A stretch of 64,000 bases of DNA from Notamacropus eugenii (GCF_028372415.1 NC_092873.1:353338660-353402659), one strand, 5' to 3'. Numbered from the stretch's first letter, positions 10,926 through 23,330 are shown. Notes: generated by a model not told the origin, from the letters alone. Program-made: numbers and translations.

Positions 10926-11264
10926 TGTGAGCACAGAGAGAGGGTATGGGTGAGTGTGCCAGGCTCTGTGCTAAAGGCTTGAGAGTGAGCATTTGAGGGA
11001 GACTTCATGAGTCTGCTGTGTTCATTTAATGTGAATCACGATAGTTCGCACATAACAGTCTTCATAAAGGTTTGTTGAAATGAATTTTAAAAATAGTGTT
11101 TGTGACAGAATGGAGTCAGAGTATTCTAAAACTGGAAGAAAGCTTACTTATCATGTGTCCCATAGGGTCCTGATGGTACTGTCTATGTGCCACAGGAGTG
11201 GGGTAGAGTGGGGGGGGGGGCGAGTCCTATGACACAGGGCTCAGTTTTTCTTTCAACTTGTAGC

Positions 11265-11665
11265 AGCAATGGAAAGGAGAGGAGGAGCTAGGGATACAGT
11301 AGGTGCCTCCTCCCTCAAAAAAAAAGGAAAAAAAGGAAAGAAAATAGGTTTATCAAAGCATTTTTTAAAAAAGAATGCACAGGAAAGAAAAGAAGGAAGT
11401 CCAAAAATGTCACCAGACAAGCAGAACAACTTTGAAAGAGATGTGTTAGACTTATGATAGATGTATATGTATATACTATTTAAAATATTTTGAGCTACTA
11501 AAACTTTAAACTGTACTAAAACTTTTAGAACAGCTTATATTATATACATAATGATATATTATATCATTTTTTAAAAAAGCAATCTATACATGATAGAGAT
11601 TTTCAGTTTTATGTACTATTCATCCTCTTTTTCCTTTCTACTAAATAGGTGGAAATTATCTCTTT
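11265..11665. other. A/GA-rich and AT-rich sequence with a MITE remnant
   Basis: No gene. A-rich tracts at 11,315-11,400 give a lysine-rich open frame with no homology I recognise. At 11,496-11,542 'aaactgtactaaaactttta' is a decayed arm of the mariner-type MITE. Confidence 0.5.
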
Positions 11666-11820
11666 TTTTTTTGGAGGGGGGAAGGCAAGGCAATTGGGGT
11701 TAAGTGACTTGCCCAAGGTCATACAGGTAATAAGTGTCAAGTGTCTGAGGCTGGATTTGAACTCAGGTCCTTCTGACTCCAGAACTGGTGCTCTATTCAC
11801 TGCACCACCTCGCTGCCCTG
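11665..11820 (-). mobile_element. tRNA-derived marsupial SINE, minus strand
   Basis: It starts after a T-rich tail and reads 'ggggttaagtgacttgccca', 'ggtcatacaggtaataagtg', 'ctggatttgaactcagg' and 'gcaccacctcgctgccc', the antisense of a tRNA-like SINE head. Confidence 0.85.
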
Positions 11821-12194
11821 ATTCTCATTTTTTTGTTTGTTTGTTAAATTCAGAAATTGAAAATAAACAAATAAGTGGAAATGACAAGGGGGAAAAATAG
11901 TGTGTGTCTGAGAGTCGGTGTGAGTTCGGGACTGTGTGATCTCCCATCCCTATTCCAGTGTTCTTTTAACATCATGCTTCAGGATGAGAGGCTTTAGCTG
12001 AAACTGGAGCAGGAAGGATTCAGGTTAGACACCAAGAAGAACTTGGCTGTACAGATTGTAGCATGTCCAAACCTGTGACCAAGGCGATTAGTTTATTAGG
12101 AATCAATGAGATGAGTTCTATGCATCCTTCCAATTGGAAGTACTGGCCTATGCTCCTCAAGGTCCTCACTCGAGTGCCCATCCTAAAAATGAGA

Positions 12195-12560
12195 GGCTAC
12201 AAGGTATATTGAGAAAAGCAAAGGATCTGGAACCAGAAGAGTAGGATCTAAATCCAGGCTATGTTACTTTCTACCCTTGGGATCTTGGGCAAGTCATTTC
12301 ATTTTTTTGGAGGGGGGTCCTCAGTTTCCTTAATAACATTGCAATTCCCATGAACCAATTGTGCTCCTAAGCTGGGAGGCAGTGTGGGACACACTAGAAA
12401 GGGCACTAGATTTGAAGTCAGAGAACCTGCTTTTGAATTTCCTGTGCGACCTTAGGTAAGTCAGTTAACCTTGCTAAGCCTCAGTTTCCTTACCTGTAAA
12501 ATGAAGGGATTGTACTACATGATGTCCAAAGTCCCTTTTAGCTCCAAAACATAGGACCTC
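12195..12560 (+). repeat. two MIR-type SINEs in tandem
   Basis: One copy lies at about 12,195-12,345 ('cttgggcaagtcatttcatt') and a second at 12,370-12,560 ('gcactagatttgaagtcaga', 'cctcagtttccttacctgt', 'cccttttagctccaaa'). Confidence 0.8.
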
Positions 12561-12564
12561 CTCC

Positions 12565-12825
12565 TAGAATCAGAATCTCTGACTTTCTTTAAGGTTCATT
12601 TGTGTGCTCCCTTGTGAGACCTGCCTTGACTTTCCCAGTGATTGGTGCCCCATGTTACTTTGTATCTATATTGTATTTAGTTCTCTGTGTTTGTGTTTTG
12701 TTGCCACTAAATAGAGTGTATGTCCTTTGTGGCCAAGGACTGTTCGTTTTTGTCTTTACATCTCACAGAGCGGACATTTAACAAGTAAAAATGCTTATTG
12801 AATGAAAGAATGAATGAGGAAACAG
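12565..12825 (+). repeat. L2 LINE 3' region
   Basis: 'tgtgagacctgccttgactt' begins the usual L2 3' segment, which continues through 'gtatttagttctctgtgt' to 'aaaatgcttattgaatgaa'. Confidence 0.65.
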
Positions 12826-13249
12826 GTTACTAAAGTCCCTTCTAGCTCCAAATTCTATATATCCTAAGGTGAAGGTAGTCAACCTGCTTCCCACCCTCCC
12901 CCCCAACCTCTTTCCCCACTGTACGCTTCAGCGCTGGTTTTGTGGGCCCTGACCCTTTTCCTCCTGGGCCCCCAAGGAACCATGGACTACCAGGGACCAG
13001 AGCCTTCCAGAGAAACCTGTCCAACCTGTTTCAGCCCCTTCCCAACCAGCTCTCCAGCCCGGCCACTTTGCTCATAGTCACAACTCTTGACCATCTCTTC
13101 CCGGGAGGAGATTGGAAAACAATTGTGACTGGGCCGCACCGGCCCCACCCAATCTAGGCACCTGGAAGGTTCCAGAGGAGGAGCTGAGGTGAATAGAAGA
13201 CAGATAGAAAGGAAAACCTCCAGTGTCTCAGCTCTTGTCTCTTCCCCTT

Positions 13250-13480
13250 CAGATGGAACATTTTTAGTTTACTTTTTCAATGGATACATATCTATCTTTT
13301 TTCTCCCTCTCACCTCACTGCCATTGAGAAACAAAAAAGAAAGAAAAGCCTTGTCGTAAAAATCCATCGTGAAGCAAAACAAATTTTGACATTAACCATG
13401 ACCCGGAATGTCTGGCTCCTTCTGCCTGAGAAATCTATTACTTCTCAGGATCGTGTGCACTGTCTTGCCACACTTCAGGC
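13250..13480 (-). repeat. L1 3' UTR fragment, minus strand
   Basis: It resembles the block at 63,150-63,600: a 'ccattgagaaacaaaaaaga' type A-rich stretch followed by 'gaagcaaaacaaattttgac' and 'gacccggaatgtctggctcc'. It is highly decayed. Confidence 0.45.
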
Positions 13481-13874
13481 TAGACCCAATCTTCCATCTC
13501 AAACTCACAACAACCCTGATCCACTCCTAGGATTTTAGTCACTTGACCCTTGCCCACACTCCTCCCAGTTCCTCTTCAGGAAAATGAGCAGGATGGACTG
13601 AGAGATTTCTAAGATTCCTACCAGATCTGACCTTCAAAAGTTTTGGAAGTCCTTTGCTACACAGTGGTCCCTCCCCCTGCCTGAGGATCCTAGATAGTGT
13701 CACTGATTATCATTGACCGATAGTAACCCTGAGTCTAAGATTGCCTAGGACATCTTATCCTTCCACCTTCTGGGCCTCCCAGCTTCCACCCAACTCTTCC
13801 TTCTTCCTCCTCTCTTATTTACTGTGATGGTTTCTATTATATGACTTTAGGATTCTGACAGTAGGGAGTCCTTT

Positions 13875-14020
13875 TGGGAGTTTTTGGTAGATGTGTGACC
13901 TTAGGTAAGTCATTCCCTTCTCTTGGCTCCTATTTTCTCATCTGTTCAGTAAGGGGAGGAAGGAGGGGCTAGACTACATGGTTACTAAGGTCCTGTCTAT
14001 CTTTGGCCTGTAATTCTGAG
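13875..14020 (+). repeat. MIR-type SINE
   Basis: 'gatgtgtgaccttaggtaag', 'tattttctcatctgttcagt' and 'gctagactacatggttacta' are MIR segments in order. Confidence 0.75.
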
Positions 14021-14379
14021 TCTAGCTTTTCATCTTTTGTGAGCTGGTTTCTGAATCTGTTTGTGAAGTAAGACAAGGAGGTTAAGGAGGGAGCCTGAGA
14101 CAGCCCAGCTGAAGTCACTGGGCCTCCAGACATCAGAGTTGGGGTGTGTGTATCCTGGCTACACTCCCTCACTTTCATCCTTTGTTTCAAGAAGCCAGGC
14201 CTGTTCCTTAGACCATCACCTGGATTCTCATCATGGCATGTCCAATGAGCCAACAGCTTTGCCTGGACATGAACCCAGACAATTTTTCGACATCTCCTCC
14301 CCTTCTCCCTTCCTGAGGGCTGTTTTCAGCCTTTTCCTTGCTTTCCTTGCTTCCCTTGTCTAATAAAAGCAGGAAAAAT

Positions 14380-15540
14380 TAAAGCTAGACACAAACAGGG
14401 ACTTCCTTTGGAGGTCTGAGATTAAAAAGCAAGTAGGCTCACTGTGAAAGGAGCAAATGTGTCTTAAGGCAGAGGAATGGACAAGGAGACATCTGAAGGT
14501 TATGCTTCTCCCTCTGATGTTGAACTCCCAGCCTTTGCTATTACATGTGATGGTACTAGTCAAGTGACTCCTTCCCAATAAATTTTCCCTTTTAGCCTAG
14601 ACTGAAATGGCTCACTTCCACCTAATTGGGGATAGCTATTTCTATTTTCCCCTCCCATGCCTTCTGTCTCAGTCATAGCTATATATTGGATTCAGCCCAG
14701 CTATCCTAGGCCCCCTCTCTCGCTCCTGCTCCTCCTTTTTATTTCTGTTTAGGAATTCACTGATCATCTTCTTAACCCAGCCTTCAAGGCCTCTGCAATG
14801 TAATTTACTCCCATTTCTCAAGTCTGGTTTCTCAGGACTCTGGCAGAGGATATCTCTTGCTCTTGCAAAAGCCACTGCCCTTGTTTTGGACACTTACACT
14901 CTTAAATTTCCCACTCTGGTCAGTTAGTCAATAAACGTTTATTAAGCATTTACCATGTCTGGCACTGTGCTAAGCAATGGGGACACATTTTAATGTTCTC
15001 TCTTTTGTGCCCCCATTTTGCTTCCTCCTTCCATTTTCCTGAGGCCTCTGTCTGTCCTTCCTCACCACATACTCTTTCTTACCTCCATCCCAACCTTTTT
15101 CTCTATTCTCCAGTTTCCTCATCTGTATTTTTATAGATTATAGAGCTTGAAAATAAAAAAGCGGGGGATGGATTAGATGATATCCCTTTGTCCTCCTGCT
15201 TGAGGTCTAAGACACTTTGATATTTTCCACCCTCTCATTCTTTCCATCCAGTTTTGTCCCTCCCTTCTTTCCCAACCTTGCTGCACGCTATCCTTCAGGA
15301 AGCTTATCCTGACTCAGTTCACCCTTTCTTTCCCTTCCATTCCATTTGGTTCCTTTCCCTTCCTTCCCTTTTTCCTTCCCTCCCCTTTTCTCATCCCTTC
15401 CCTTCTTTTCCCTTCCCTTTTCCCTTCCTTTTATTATCTCCCCCAATGGCCAGGGGAAAGAAGGGTAGTAGAGTAAGGGAAATAGGGGGGAAGGTGAAAG
15501 ATTGGTTGACATCAAATAAAAAAACTGATTCAACTAATTC
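14380..15540. other. no gene; unique sequence with a few old repeats
   Basis: A fragment of the 'cgtttattaagcatttacca' repeat lies at 14,930-14,990, a MIR tail at 15,110-15,230, and a TTCCC-rich pyrimidine tract at 15,340-15,450. The open frames here are short and compositionally driven. Confidence 0.5.
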
Positions 15541-16435
15541 AAATTTATAAGAACCAGTCATTCCCTAAATTCCCAGCCATTTGGTCAAAGGATATGAACA
15601 GTCAGCTCTCAAAGAAATTCAAGCTATCACCAACCATATGAAAAAGATGCTCCAAAACACTAATAATAAAAGAGACACAAAGCAAAACAACTCTGTGCTT
15701 CTACCTCAAACTCATCAAATAGCAATGCTGACAAAAAAGGAAAGTAATAGATGGTGGAAAGTGATGGGGGGAAATGGGCACATTAATGTTCTGTTGGTAG
15801 AGCTATGAATTAGTCCAGTCCTCACGAAAAGCAACTATGCCCCCAAAGTCACTAACCTGTGCATACCCCTGACCAGAAATACTCTTCGACCTTTACCTCA
15901 TAGGGATCAAAGAAAGTGGAAAAGGACATATATGTACAGAAATATTTATAGCAGCTGTTTTTTGTGTTAGCTAAAAACTGGAAACTAAGTTGATGCCCAT
16001 CAATTGGGATTGGCTGAACCCATTATGGTATATGAATGTAATAAAATACAATAGTGCCTTAAGAAATGTTTGAAGGGAAATTTTCAAAGAAATCCAGAAC
16101 ACTTGTGGGCAGAATGAAGTGAACATAACTCTGAAAGTCATTTATTCAGTAACAACAACATTGTAAAGGCAAACAACTTTAAAAGATTTAAGAAGATTGG
16201 TCAATGTGTTGACCAACCACAATTTCAGATGACAGATAATGATGCATGCCCCTGATAGAGAAGTGATGAACTCAGAAGTGCACAATGAGATATTTTTGAA
16301 CATGGACAAAGTGGTAATTTGTTTTTTCTTGACTATGCACATTTATTTTTCTTTTCTTTTAATGGGGCAGGGGGAGACAAAAGAGAAAATAAATGCTTAT
16401 TATTTGAAAAAAATTTAAAAGAGTTTAGAAAATAA
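15540..16435 (+). mobile_element. L1-lineage LINE 3' end
   Basis: It contains the end of an L1 ORF2-like region ('ggtcaaaggatatgaacagt', 'caaccatatgaaaaagatgc'), then 'atgttctgttggtagagcta' and 'cctgtgcatacccctgacca'. The 3' UTR follows ('atttatagcagctgtttttt', 'tgcccatcaattgggattgg'), ending near an A-rich tail at 16,400-16,450. It is 5' truncated and not coding. Confidence 0.8.
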
Positions 16436-16608
16436 ATAAAATAAAAATATTTCCATTGTGTGTACAAGGTCAAAATTCAAGGTGTTAAACTGGGTGGAGA
16501 GGGAGGAGGAAGTCATGGGAGTTTAGGTAGGGTGAGATGACCTAAGAAGAACTCACTATTGCTGTTCTGGTTAATCTGGAAGGCTTCTTGGAAAAGGGAA
16601 GATCCTAG

Positions 16609-16610
<2 letters not shown>

Positions 16611-16664
<54 letters not shown>

Positions 16665-16687
16665 CAGAGAGAGACAGAGACAGAGGG

Positions 16688-16746
<59 letters not shown>

Positions 16747-17065
16747 AGAAAGAGAAAGGAGAGAAAAGAGAAAGAAAGAGGGAGAGAAGAAAGAGAGAGT
16801 GAGGGGGGATACAAAGAGACAGAGATAAAGGAGAGACACAAAGAAAACAAGAGAAGAGAGACAGAGAGATAGAGAAAGAATGACGAGAGAGAGAGGGAGA
16901 GGGACAGGGAGAGGAGAAAGAAGGAGAGCAAAGAGAAAGAAAGAGGGAGAAAAGAGAGAGGGAGAGAGGGGAGATAGAAAGAGATAGAGACAAAGGAAAG
17001 AGAGACACAGAAGAAACAAAGAGAAGAGAGACAAAGGGGAGAGAAAGACAATGGAGGGGGAGTGA
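16611..17065. repeat. compound (GT)n(GA)n microsatellite and long purine tract
   Basis: About 25 perfect GT units (16,611-16,662) run straight into nearly 400 bases of GA/GACA/GAAA purine-only repeat. Long serine/leucine open frames on the minus strand are artefacts of this repeat. Confidence 0.95.
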
Positions 17066-17834
17066 GATGAGGTAGGGATATCACGGAAAGAATCGAAGAG
17101 GAAAATGATTTAGGATAGGTACAAATCTTGGCATATCCTCTTTACTCACTCTTAACCAGCTTGATAATTGGGTTTAAAAGCATCTGAACTGACCTGAGGG
17201 ATACAGAGGCTGGGCAGTGGTGGTGGCGGTGGGGACTGAACCTGACACCTCCGACAAAAGCCTCAACAAGTTAAAAAAAAAACCTGAGAATTCTTCATTA
17301 TGTGATCTTAAACTACAACAGAGAAAAATGGTCCATCGATTCCAACCCTTGCTTTTCCCACTGTGGTGCTTTATAGACCTCTCTGAGCCTCCATGCCCTC
17401 TCCCTCCTCCCCTCCCCCCTGCTGTGTACCTATGTGACAGCACTGCTCTTTCCTATTCTGAAATTGGGACTAGAAGGAGGAAGTAGTTGCTCCTTTTCCA
17501 GGCTGATCTAAACCCTAGAGCTAAATGAGATAACTCCTAGACAGCCCTTCCCATTATGGTAGGAATAAGACACCTTCTTAGACACCTTCCTCTTAGTATC
17601 CTACCAGGGAGGCAAGATTGTCTTGTACAGGATCACCTGGGAAAGGAATGCCAGCACCTCCTTTCTCCCTTTCTCCTCACCTTTTCCTTTCCTTCTCAAT
17701 ATTTTCTTCTGGCAGGAAGAGAGCAGAAGAAATCCTGAGTTTCATCTCCTCCCCAGTAGGACTTTCAACTACCTCTCTTCCTTTCCTTCCCAGGCTTCTT
17801 CACTCTTTACAATTTCTGGTCATTGACCAGACCA

Positions 17835-17985
17835 GGATGATAGATTTAAAGTTTAGTAGAATATAAACTCAATGAAGGCAAAAACTTTCTCATTTTGTTA
17901 TTGGATTCTCAGCACTTAACCTGAGACCTTATCTGTAGCAGACATTCAATAAATATTTGGGTTGAGTTGAATTGAATTTCTTTTT
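17835..17985 (+). repeat. L2-type LINE 3' end
   Basis: 'atataaactcaatgaaggca' through 'gcagacattcaataaatat' matches the L2/MIR-like terminus. Confidence 0.6.
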
Positions 17986-18084
17986 TTCCCACTCCATCAT
18001 CTATGATGCCCTAAGCCTGCATAACTTGGTACTCCTCTTCACCTCCCCTCCTTCATCCAGCTGGCCCTAGGGGAGCAAGAGTGA

Positions 18085-18352
18085 GCCTGTGGGAAGAGGG
18101 AGAAAGAGACAGAGGGAAAGGGGGAGGGGGAAGAGAGAGAAAAAGAAAGAAAGGAGAGAGAAAGAAAGAGGGAGAGAGGAAAGAGAGGAGAAAGGGAGGG
18201 AGAGAAGAAAGAAAGGGAAAGAAGAAATAGAGAGGGAGAGAGGGAGGATAGAAAGGGACAGAGACAAAGAAAAGAGAGACAGAGGAAACAAAGAGAAGAG
18301 AGACAGAGGGGAGAGAGAAAAAGAGAATGAGGAGAGAGAGAGAGAGAGAGAA
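18085..18352. repeat. purine-rich (GA/GGA/GAAA) tract
   Basis: About 265 bases of almost pure purine. The arginine/glutamate-rich frame across it is an artefact, although it runs on into unique sequence. Confidence 0.9.
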
Positions 18353-18369
18353 CAGAATAGCCTGGTGCT

Positions 18370-18630
18370 CCTGATGAGTGATAATTTGTTTTATGACAGA
18401 AAAGGAAATTGTCTTCAGTTTCACAAGAGCGAAACGAATTCGTTTGAAGTAGTTTGCCCTGAGGCGGGAAGAGAAGGTTTCTCCCTGGCCCTTGTCTTCT
18501 CTCTCCCTCTCTCTTCTCCTTCTAATTACAGTAGCTTCCAAGCCATTGGCAGAGTCTATGCCAGTCTGTCAGATGCCAACTGCCTGGGGAGCTCACCTCT
18601 TGGGTGTGGATGGAAAGGCGGAGCTGAAGG
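18370..18630. promoter_or_regulatory. candidate conserved element with 14-bp palindrome
   Basis: Unique sequence with a perfect palindrome AAACGAATTCGTTT (18,432-18,445) that keeps two CpGs in a CpG-poor region. A TAATTA core and a repeated 'TGCCA' half-site pattern follow downstream. No exon signature was found. Confidence 0.25.
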
Positions 18631-18639
18631 AGGGTGATG

Positions 18640-20940
18640 GGGTGTCTTTTCCTTGCATCCTCTGATCTGCTCACCACCTCTCCTGGCACTGTCAGCCAGA
18701 GAGGACTAAAGGAGTTGAGAGGGGACATCCTGTGGAGATAGGGTGGGGAATAGGGATTAATCCCTGAGCCTACAAAGCAGCTGCTACTCCTTGGTGCCTA
18801 ACCAAGGTGAAGGTGTGCCCTGTGGACTTTCTTAGGCAGATTTTCCTAATTTTCTGGGTCTCTGCTTGATGGCCTCTAAGATTCCTTCCAGTTCCGAATC
18901 TATGAATATATAAATAGTCTTGCTTTCAGGGATTATCCTAACTCTTTATTCCTTTCAAACTCAATCTCAAAGTTCAGCTCCTGAGCCAGGAAGTCAAAGT
19001 ACCAAGACTGAGAGGCCAGAGTGCCAACAGGCCAAAAGGCCATGCATGACTCAGAGCTACTTTGAAGGACAGGGTAGGGGGATATTGGGAAAGAGGAAGG
19101 GACTGGTACCAAGTACCTAGCAATGCTCTCACAAAGGAGTTAAATAGGTTGCCCTAAAGGCTGAGTGAGGAATGCCACTGGGGTTCTGTGCCTTCTCTGG
19201 TTTGGGGAGGAGACCTTCTAAGATTTCTCTTGAGATGGGGCAAGGGTAGGGAGAAAACACCTGCCATATCCCTCTGCACTGCTCCACACCTCCCTGAGGG
19301 CCAGGGGGAGTCAGGGGGAGGGGTGCATCTATCTGTGCAATGCCTGCTCTAGGGAGGGCAGGCGGGCGCCATGCTCTAGGGCTGCCAGCCTGGCACCGCT
19401 GCTTGGCGATGGGCATCCTCTAAAACAACAACTCTCATGCCTCTAATTCTGCACTTCCTGTTTGTCTTGATGTTATCACATTTCTTTCCAAGCAACCAGA
19501 GCCCAGGCAGGGAGGGGGCAAAGGGACAGAGCAAGGCAGAAGGTGGGGGTGGAAGGGGAAAAAGAAGGTCAGGGTACCCTCCCTTGGGAATAGTGCCACC
19601 TCTGCATTCCAGAGGAACCATTGTGGATCTGAGAAATCAGAGATGTGAAACTACAGACAGAGTTTGAAGGAACTTGGGACTCATTTAGTTTAATTCCCTC
19701 ATTCTGAAGATTAGGAAACTGAGGCTCAAAGAAGTGGATGCTTATATTGCCATTGGCTTTCACAAGTATTCCCCTGAAAGGACTCAATCAAAAAGTCTTC
19801 TGACTGTCCTCTTTTTAAAACAGTAAGGACTCCACGTTATCTGAAAAAAAAAACAAAACTGAGTCCCAGTTGTTACTTTTAGGCTTGGTCACAGTCACTC
19901 CCTCCCCTCCAGTATTCTCCAACCACAACAACACAAACAGGGAAGAACCAAGGGTGGGAGCTTTCACTCCAAGCTACATTATCAGGAAGATCTCCTAGAG
20001 GTCTAACTTAAGTCCCTCCTGCTACAAACACAGTGCCTTGCATTTAGAAAGGCTTTTAAGTGGACAGCTGTTAACTTTCTTCTTTACACTAACTCTACCT
20101 TCCTCAAGAACTTGGAGTGGTCCTGCCACTGGAGACTTTTTACAGGTACAGCAGATTCATCCGTGGCCACCTTTTCATGATCTCCAAGTCCCTCTGGGAT
20201 CCGTTTCAACAAGCAGCTCCCTCCCCTATAAACCTAGCTCCCCCCTGCATCAAGGTGGCACCTACCCTGTGGGTGGTAGAAACCGGGCAGGTCCCAGACA
20301 ACACCCCCCCCTCCCCAATTCCTCCCGTACCCTGCTGCTTCTCCCTTTCTCAGTCTGCCACAGCCCAATCCAAGGGACAGCTTTTGCCTCCCCCAAAGGC
20401 CCAGGTAATAACCTACAGGGCTCTGCCAGACTCACCAGCACCTGAGCCCCCGGCAGCAGATAATGATGGGGGAGCTGGGCAGGCAGAGTCAACCCCTCAA
20501 TCAGGAAGCAAATTAAAAAGGGAGGAAGCTTCTAGACACACCACAACCATGAACCCTGCTCCTTTTCCTAACTTACTCCTTTCTCCCCTGGCCTCAACCC
20601 CCTAGGCCTCCCTTTAGGTGCCTAAAATGGGTGCTCAGTTTGGTGGGTGGGGAAGGGAAGGAACATAAGATTCCCTCTCTCTTCTACTGTTGGGTGACTG
20701 GGATCTCTTGTCCTCCTGGCCTGTAGGACTCATTCTGACAGAAGCTAGCTGACAGGGTTTCAGGATGTCAGTGTTGTCAATCTAGCCAACCCCTGCTTCC
20801 TTCACTACTAGAAATGGAGAGAATATGAGCACAGTGGGTGAGAGGATAGGGGATGAGAAATGAGATGTCAAGAACCCAATCCTTATGCAGAAGGCATAGG
20901 GGAAAGGAATGGGCTAAAGAGATTTTATCTAAATCTAACC
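18640..20940. other. no gene; mostly unique sequence
   Basis: A MIR tail (18,855-18,915) and an antisense MIR-like fragment (19,640-19,790, 'ttaggaaactgaggctcaaa') are present. The rest looks non-repetitive. The sequence around 20,400-20,550 has regulatory-looking AT and homeodomain motifs, but no exon can be supported. Short open frames around 20,040-20,600 lack splice context and homology. Confidence 0.5.
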
Positions 20941-20944
20941 CAAA

Positions 20945-21090
20945 TTCTGCTATAGAGTAGTAGGGCCACCGGATTTGGAATCAGAGAATCAGGATTTTAA
21001 ATCTCTACTTTGCTATTTACTAACGATACAATCTTGGACAAATCACTTACAAACCCTATGATTCTTATTTTCCTCTGAGACCTAGGAAAG
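20945..21090 (+). repeat. MIR-type SINE
   Basis: 'ccggatttggaatcagagaa' to 'tcttggacaaatcacttaca' is a plus-strand MIR. Confidence 0.7.
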
Positions 21091-21339
21091 ACCTGAGCTC
21101 AAAGAGGTCAAGGTCTTCCACTCCATCCAGAGCTATCACCAGTTAGATTGACTTATACATTGTCAGTTAACTCTGATGAAAGTGAGGCTGATGACTGCAC
21201 AACCCTCCCTCACTTAAACCCAACTGACTTTGCTAGTCAAGACATCACCTTCCTCATATCATTGGTCCTCTTCCAGAATGAAGGCTGAACAGCAACAATC
21301 CTCATCAGATATTTTTTATTGTTCTGATTCTGCTTTCTT

Positions 21340-21535
21340 CCTATATATATATATCTTCATTTTACATTTGTATTTACATACATGCATATGTATGATGCTA
21401 TTATACTGCTTTACATATGTACAAGTATGTAATAAATATACATATACGCATATTATAAATGTGTGTATACATGTACATGCGTGTATTATATACATATATA
21501 CACATGTGTATATATATTGTATGTCTATCTAGATA
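21340..21535. repeat. TA/CATA-rich microsatellite
   Basis: An imperfect TATACATA/TGTATA mixture of nearly 200 bases. Confidence 0.85.
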
Positions 21536-22074
21536 TCTTTCTACTTCTGGGTAATCTCTATGCAGGCTGGTATTGGCTATCCCCATCTGATGCTTTGATA
21601 TTTGTGAATGAAAGGGGAGCCTAGCATGGGAATGCAGAAAGAGTGTTTCTCCTAAGTCTCCCATTTCCTCTGAACCAGTCAATCTATGTCTATTTTTTTT
21701 TTTGTCTGTATAACAGGTATTTATTGAATCGTGGGAGGAAAAGTCCTAGTAAGGCAGGCTACTTCTCAAACCCATAAAAAAATTGTTTCTTAGTGACGTA
21801 GTATTATACAGAAGTAAATTCAAGATAAGTTGTTAAGAGTAGGGAAAGGGTAAAATAAAGTTACCTCAAGAACATTTGTGAAAAATAAAATATACTCCTC
21901 CATTTGGTTATCATTTGCATGTCTTCATTTTGCTTGCTGAAGGGCTCTTCCTTTAGTCTCGACGGGGAGCATGAATGCAGAAATGGCACATACAATAATA
22001 AAAACAAGTATTGATTGAACATCTCCTTTGTGCCAAGCATTGTGCTGATCTCTGGAGCTTCATGTTTATATTCA

Positions 22075-22290
22075 GTCTGTTTCATCCATGTTCAGCTCTT
22101 TGTGACCCCATTTGGGGTTTTCTTGGCAAAGATTCTGGAGGCGTCTGCCATTTCCTTCTCTTCCCGAGGATTAAGGCAAACGGAGGTTAAGTGACTTGCC
22201 CAGGGTCACACAGCTAGTAAGTGTCTAAGTCTGCATTTGAACTCAGGTCTTCCTGACTCCAGGCCAACACTCTATCCCCTGAGCTTAACT
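22075..22290 (-). mobile_element. MAR1-type SINE, minus strand
   Basis: It reads 'tgaccccatttggggttttc', 'ctgccatttccttctctt', 'gttaagtgacttgcccaggg' and 'gaactcaggtcttcctgact', a nearly full antisense copy. Confidence 0.9.
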
Positions 22291-22309
22291 GTTCCATATA
22301 AGTATATAC

Positions 22310-22650
22310 AGAAATATACAGAATAAATATATGGTGAACAAATAGAATTAAATACAAAGTGGAGAACCGTTTATTTAGGGGATGGGAGGTGGGGGACGAC
22401 CCAAGCAGTTGGGATCAGGAAAAGCTTCACTGAGAAGATAATGCTCAAGATGTATCTTTAAGGAGGAGGGGGACTCAATAAGGTAGAGGTAAAAAGGGAG
22501 TGTATTCTAGGCATGTGGTACAGCCACTGCAAAGGCATGGAGATGGCAAATGGAGCATCAAAGGTGAGGAACACAGAGACCAATTGGCTGGATCAAAGAA
22601 GAGAAGAGGGGGATTATTGGCTAATGAGGCTAGAAAGCTGGGTTGGGGGC
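22310..22650 (+). repeat. ancient interspersed repeat
   Basis: 'aggaaaagcttcactgagaa', 'gagtgtattctaggcatgtg' and 'gcaaaggcatggagatggca' belong to the family at 3,900 and 9,870. Confidence 0.6.
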
Positions 22651-22779
22651 GCAGTGACTGCTAGTCTCCCCAGCCTCCTCCAGCGGGATTCCCTTCTCTT
22701 TTGGGCTCACTCTAAGCCAGCTAAAAGAATGTGAGAGCCTCCTTCTCTCCCAGACCACTGCCTCACTCTCCTACTAACT

Positions 22780-22920
22780 TTTTTTGTGTGTCAGGCAGCC
22801 AGGGTTATATGACTTGCCCAGGGCTGTACAACTAGTAATTGTCTAAGGCTGGATTTGAACTAGGGTCCCCCTGACTTCAGGCCTGGCACTCTAGCCCCTT
22901 CACCACCTAGCTGCCCTAAG
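22780..22920 (-). mobile_element. tRNA-derived SINE, minus strand
   Basis: 'tatatgacttgcccagggct', 'ggctggatttgaactagggt' and 'ttcaccacctagctgccc' give a clear antisense SINE with its head at the right. Confidence 0.85.
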
Positions 22921-23024
22921 TCTTTGGGTTTTTAGGACTTCAGAGGCCATCTTGCTCTTCCAGGCTGTTTGTCCTCTCCTATTCCTGCTTAGGAATTATC
23001 TTTACTCCTGGGACCCAGAATTCC

Positions 23025-23330
23025 TGAGTTCAGGTCCTTTCAAGGAGTACATATGGAGTCCCTGCTGTGTACTAAGCACAGTGAGGATTGTGAGGATTAT
23101 GAGGTTAGCTAAGATAGGCTTCCTGCTCTCAGGGAACTTCTAGTTTTGTGGGGGAGCATTCAAAGGGAGGGAAATAAGAAGTAAATAGTTAAAATATAAG
23201 GTAGTATATGATATACACTAGTGGGATGGTATAGGCGAAAATATTACAGTGATCACTTCTGGGTTGGGGAGATCGAGGAAAGATTCAGACAGGAGGTGGC
23301 ATTTGAACTGAGCCTTGGAAGGATGGAGTT
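23025..23330 (+). repeat. ancient interspersed repeat
   Basis: It begins with 'aaggagtacatatggagtcc' and 'actaagcacagtgagg' and continues to 'ggtggcatttgaactgagcc'. It is the same family as at 22,310. Confidence 0.55.

Noticed and set aside
16513-17084. Long Ser/Leu-rich minus-strand frames
   Set aside because: Translation of GT/GA microsatellite; the same applies at 18,053-18,541, 37,392-37,687 and 49,878-50,203.
20038-20605. Two overlapping proline/serine-rich frames
   Set aside because: Two frames are open at once over the same DNA, which indicates composition rather than coding; no homology recognised.
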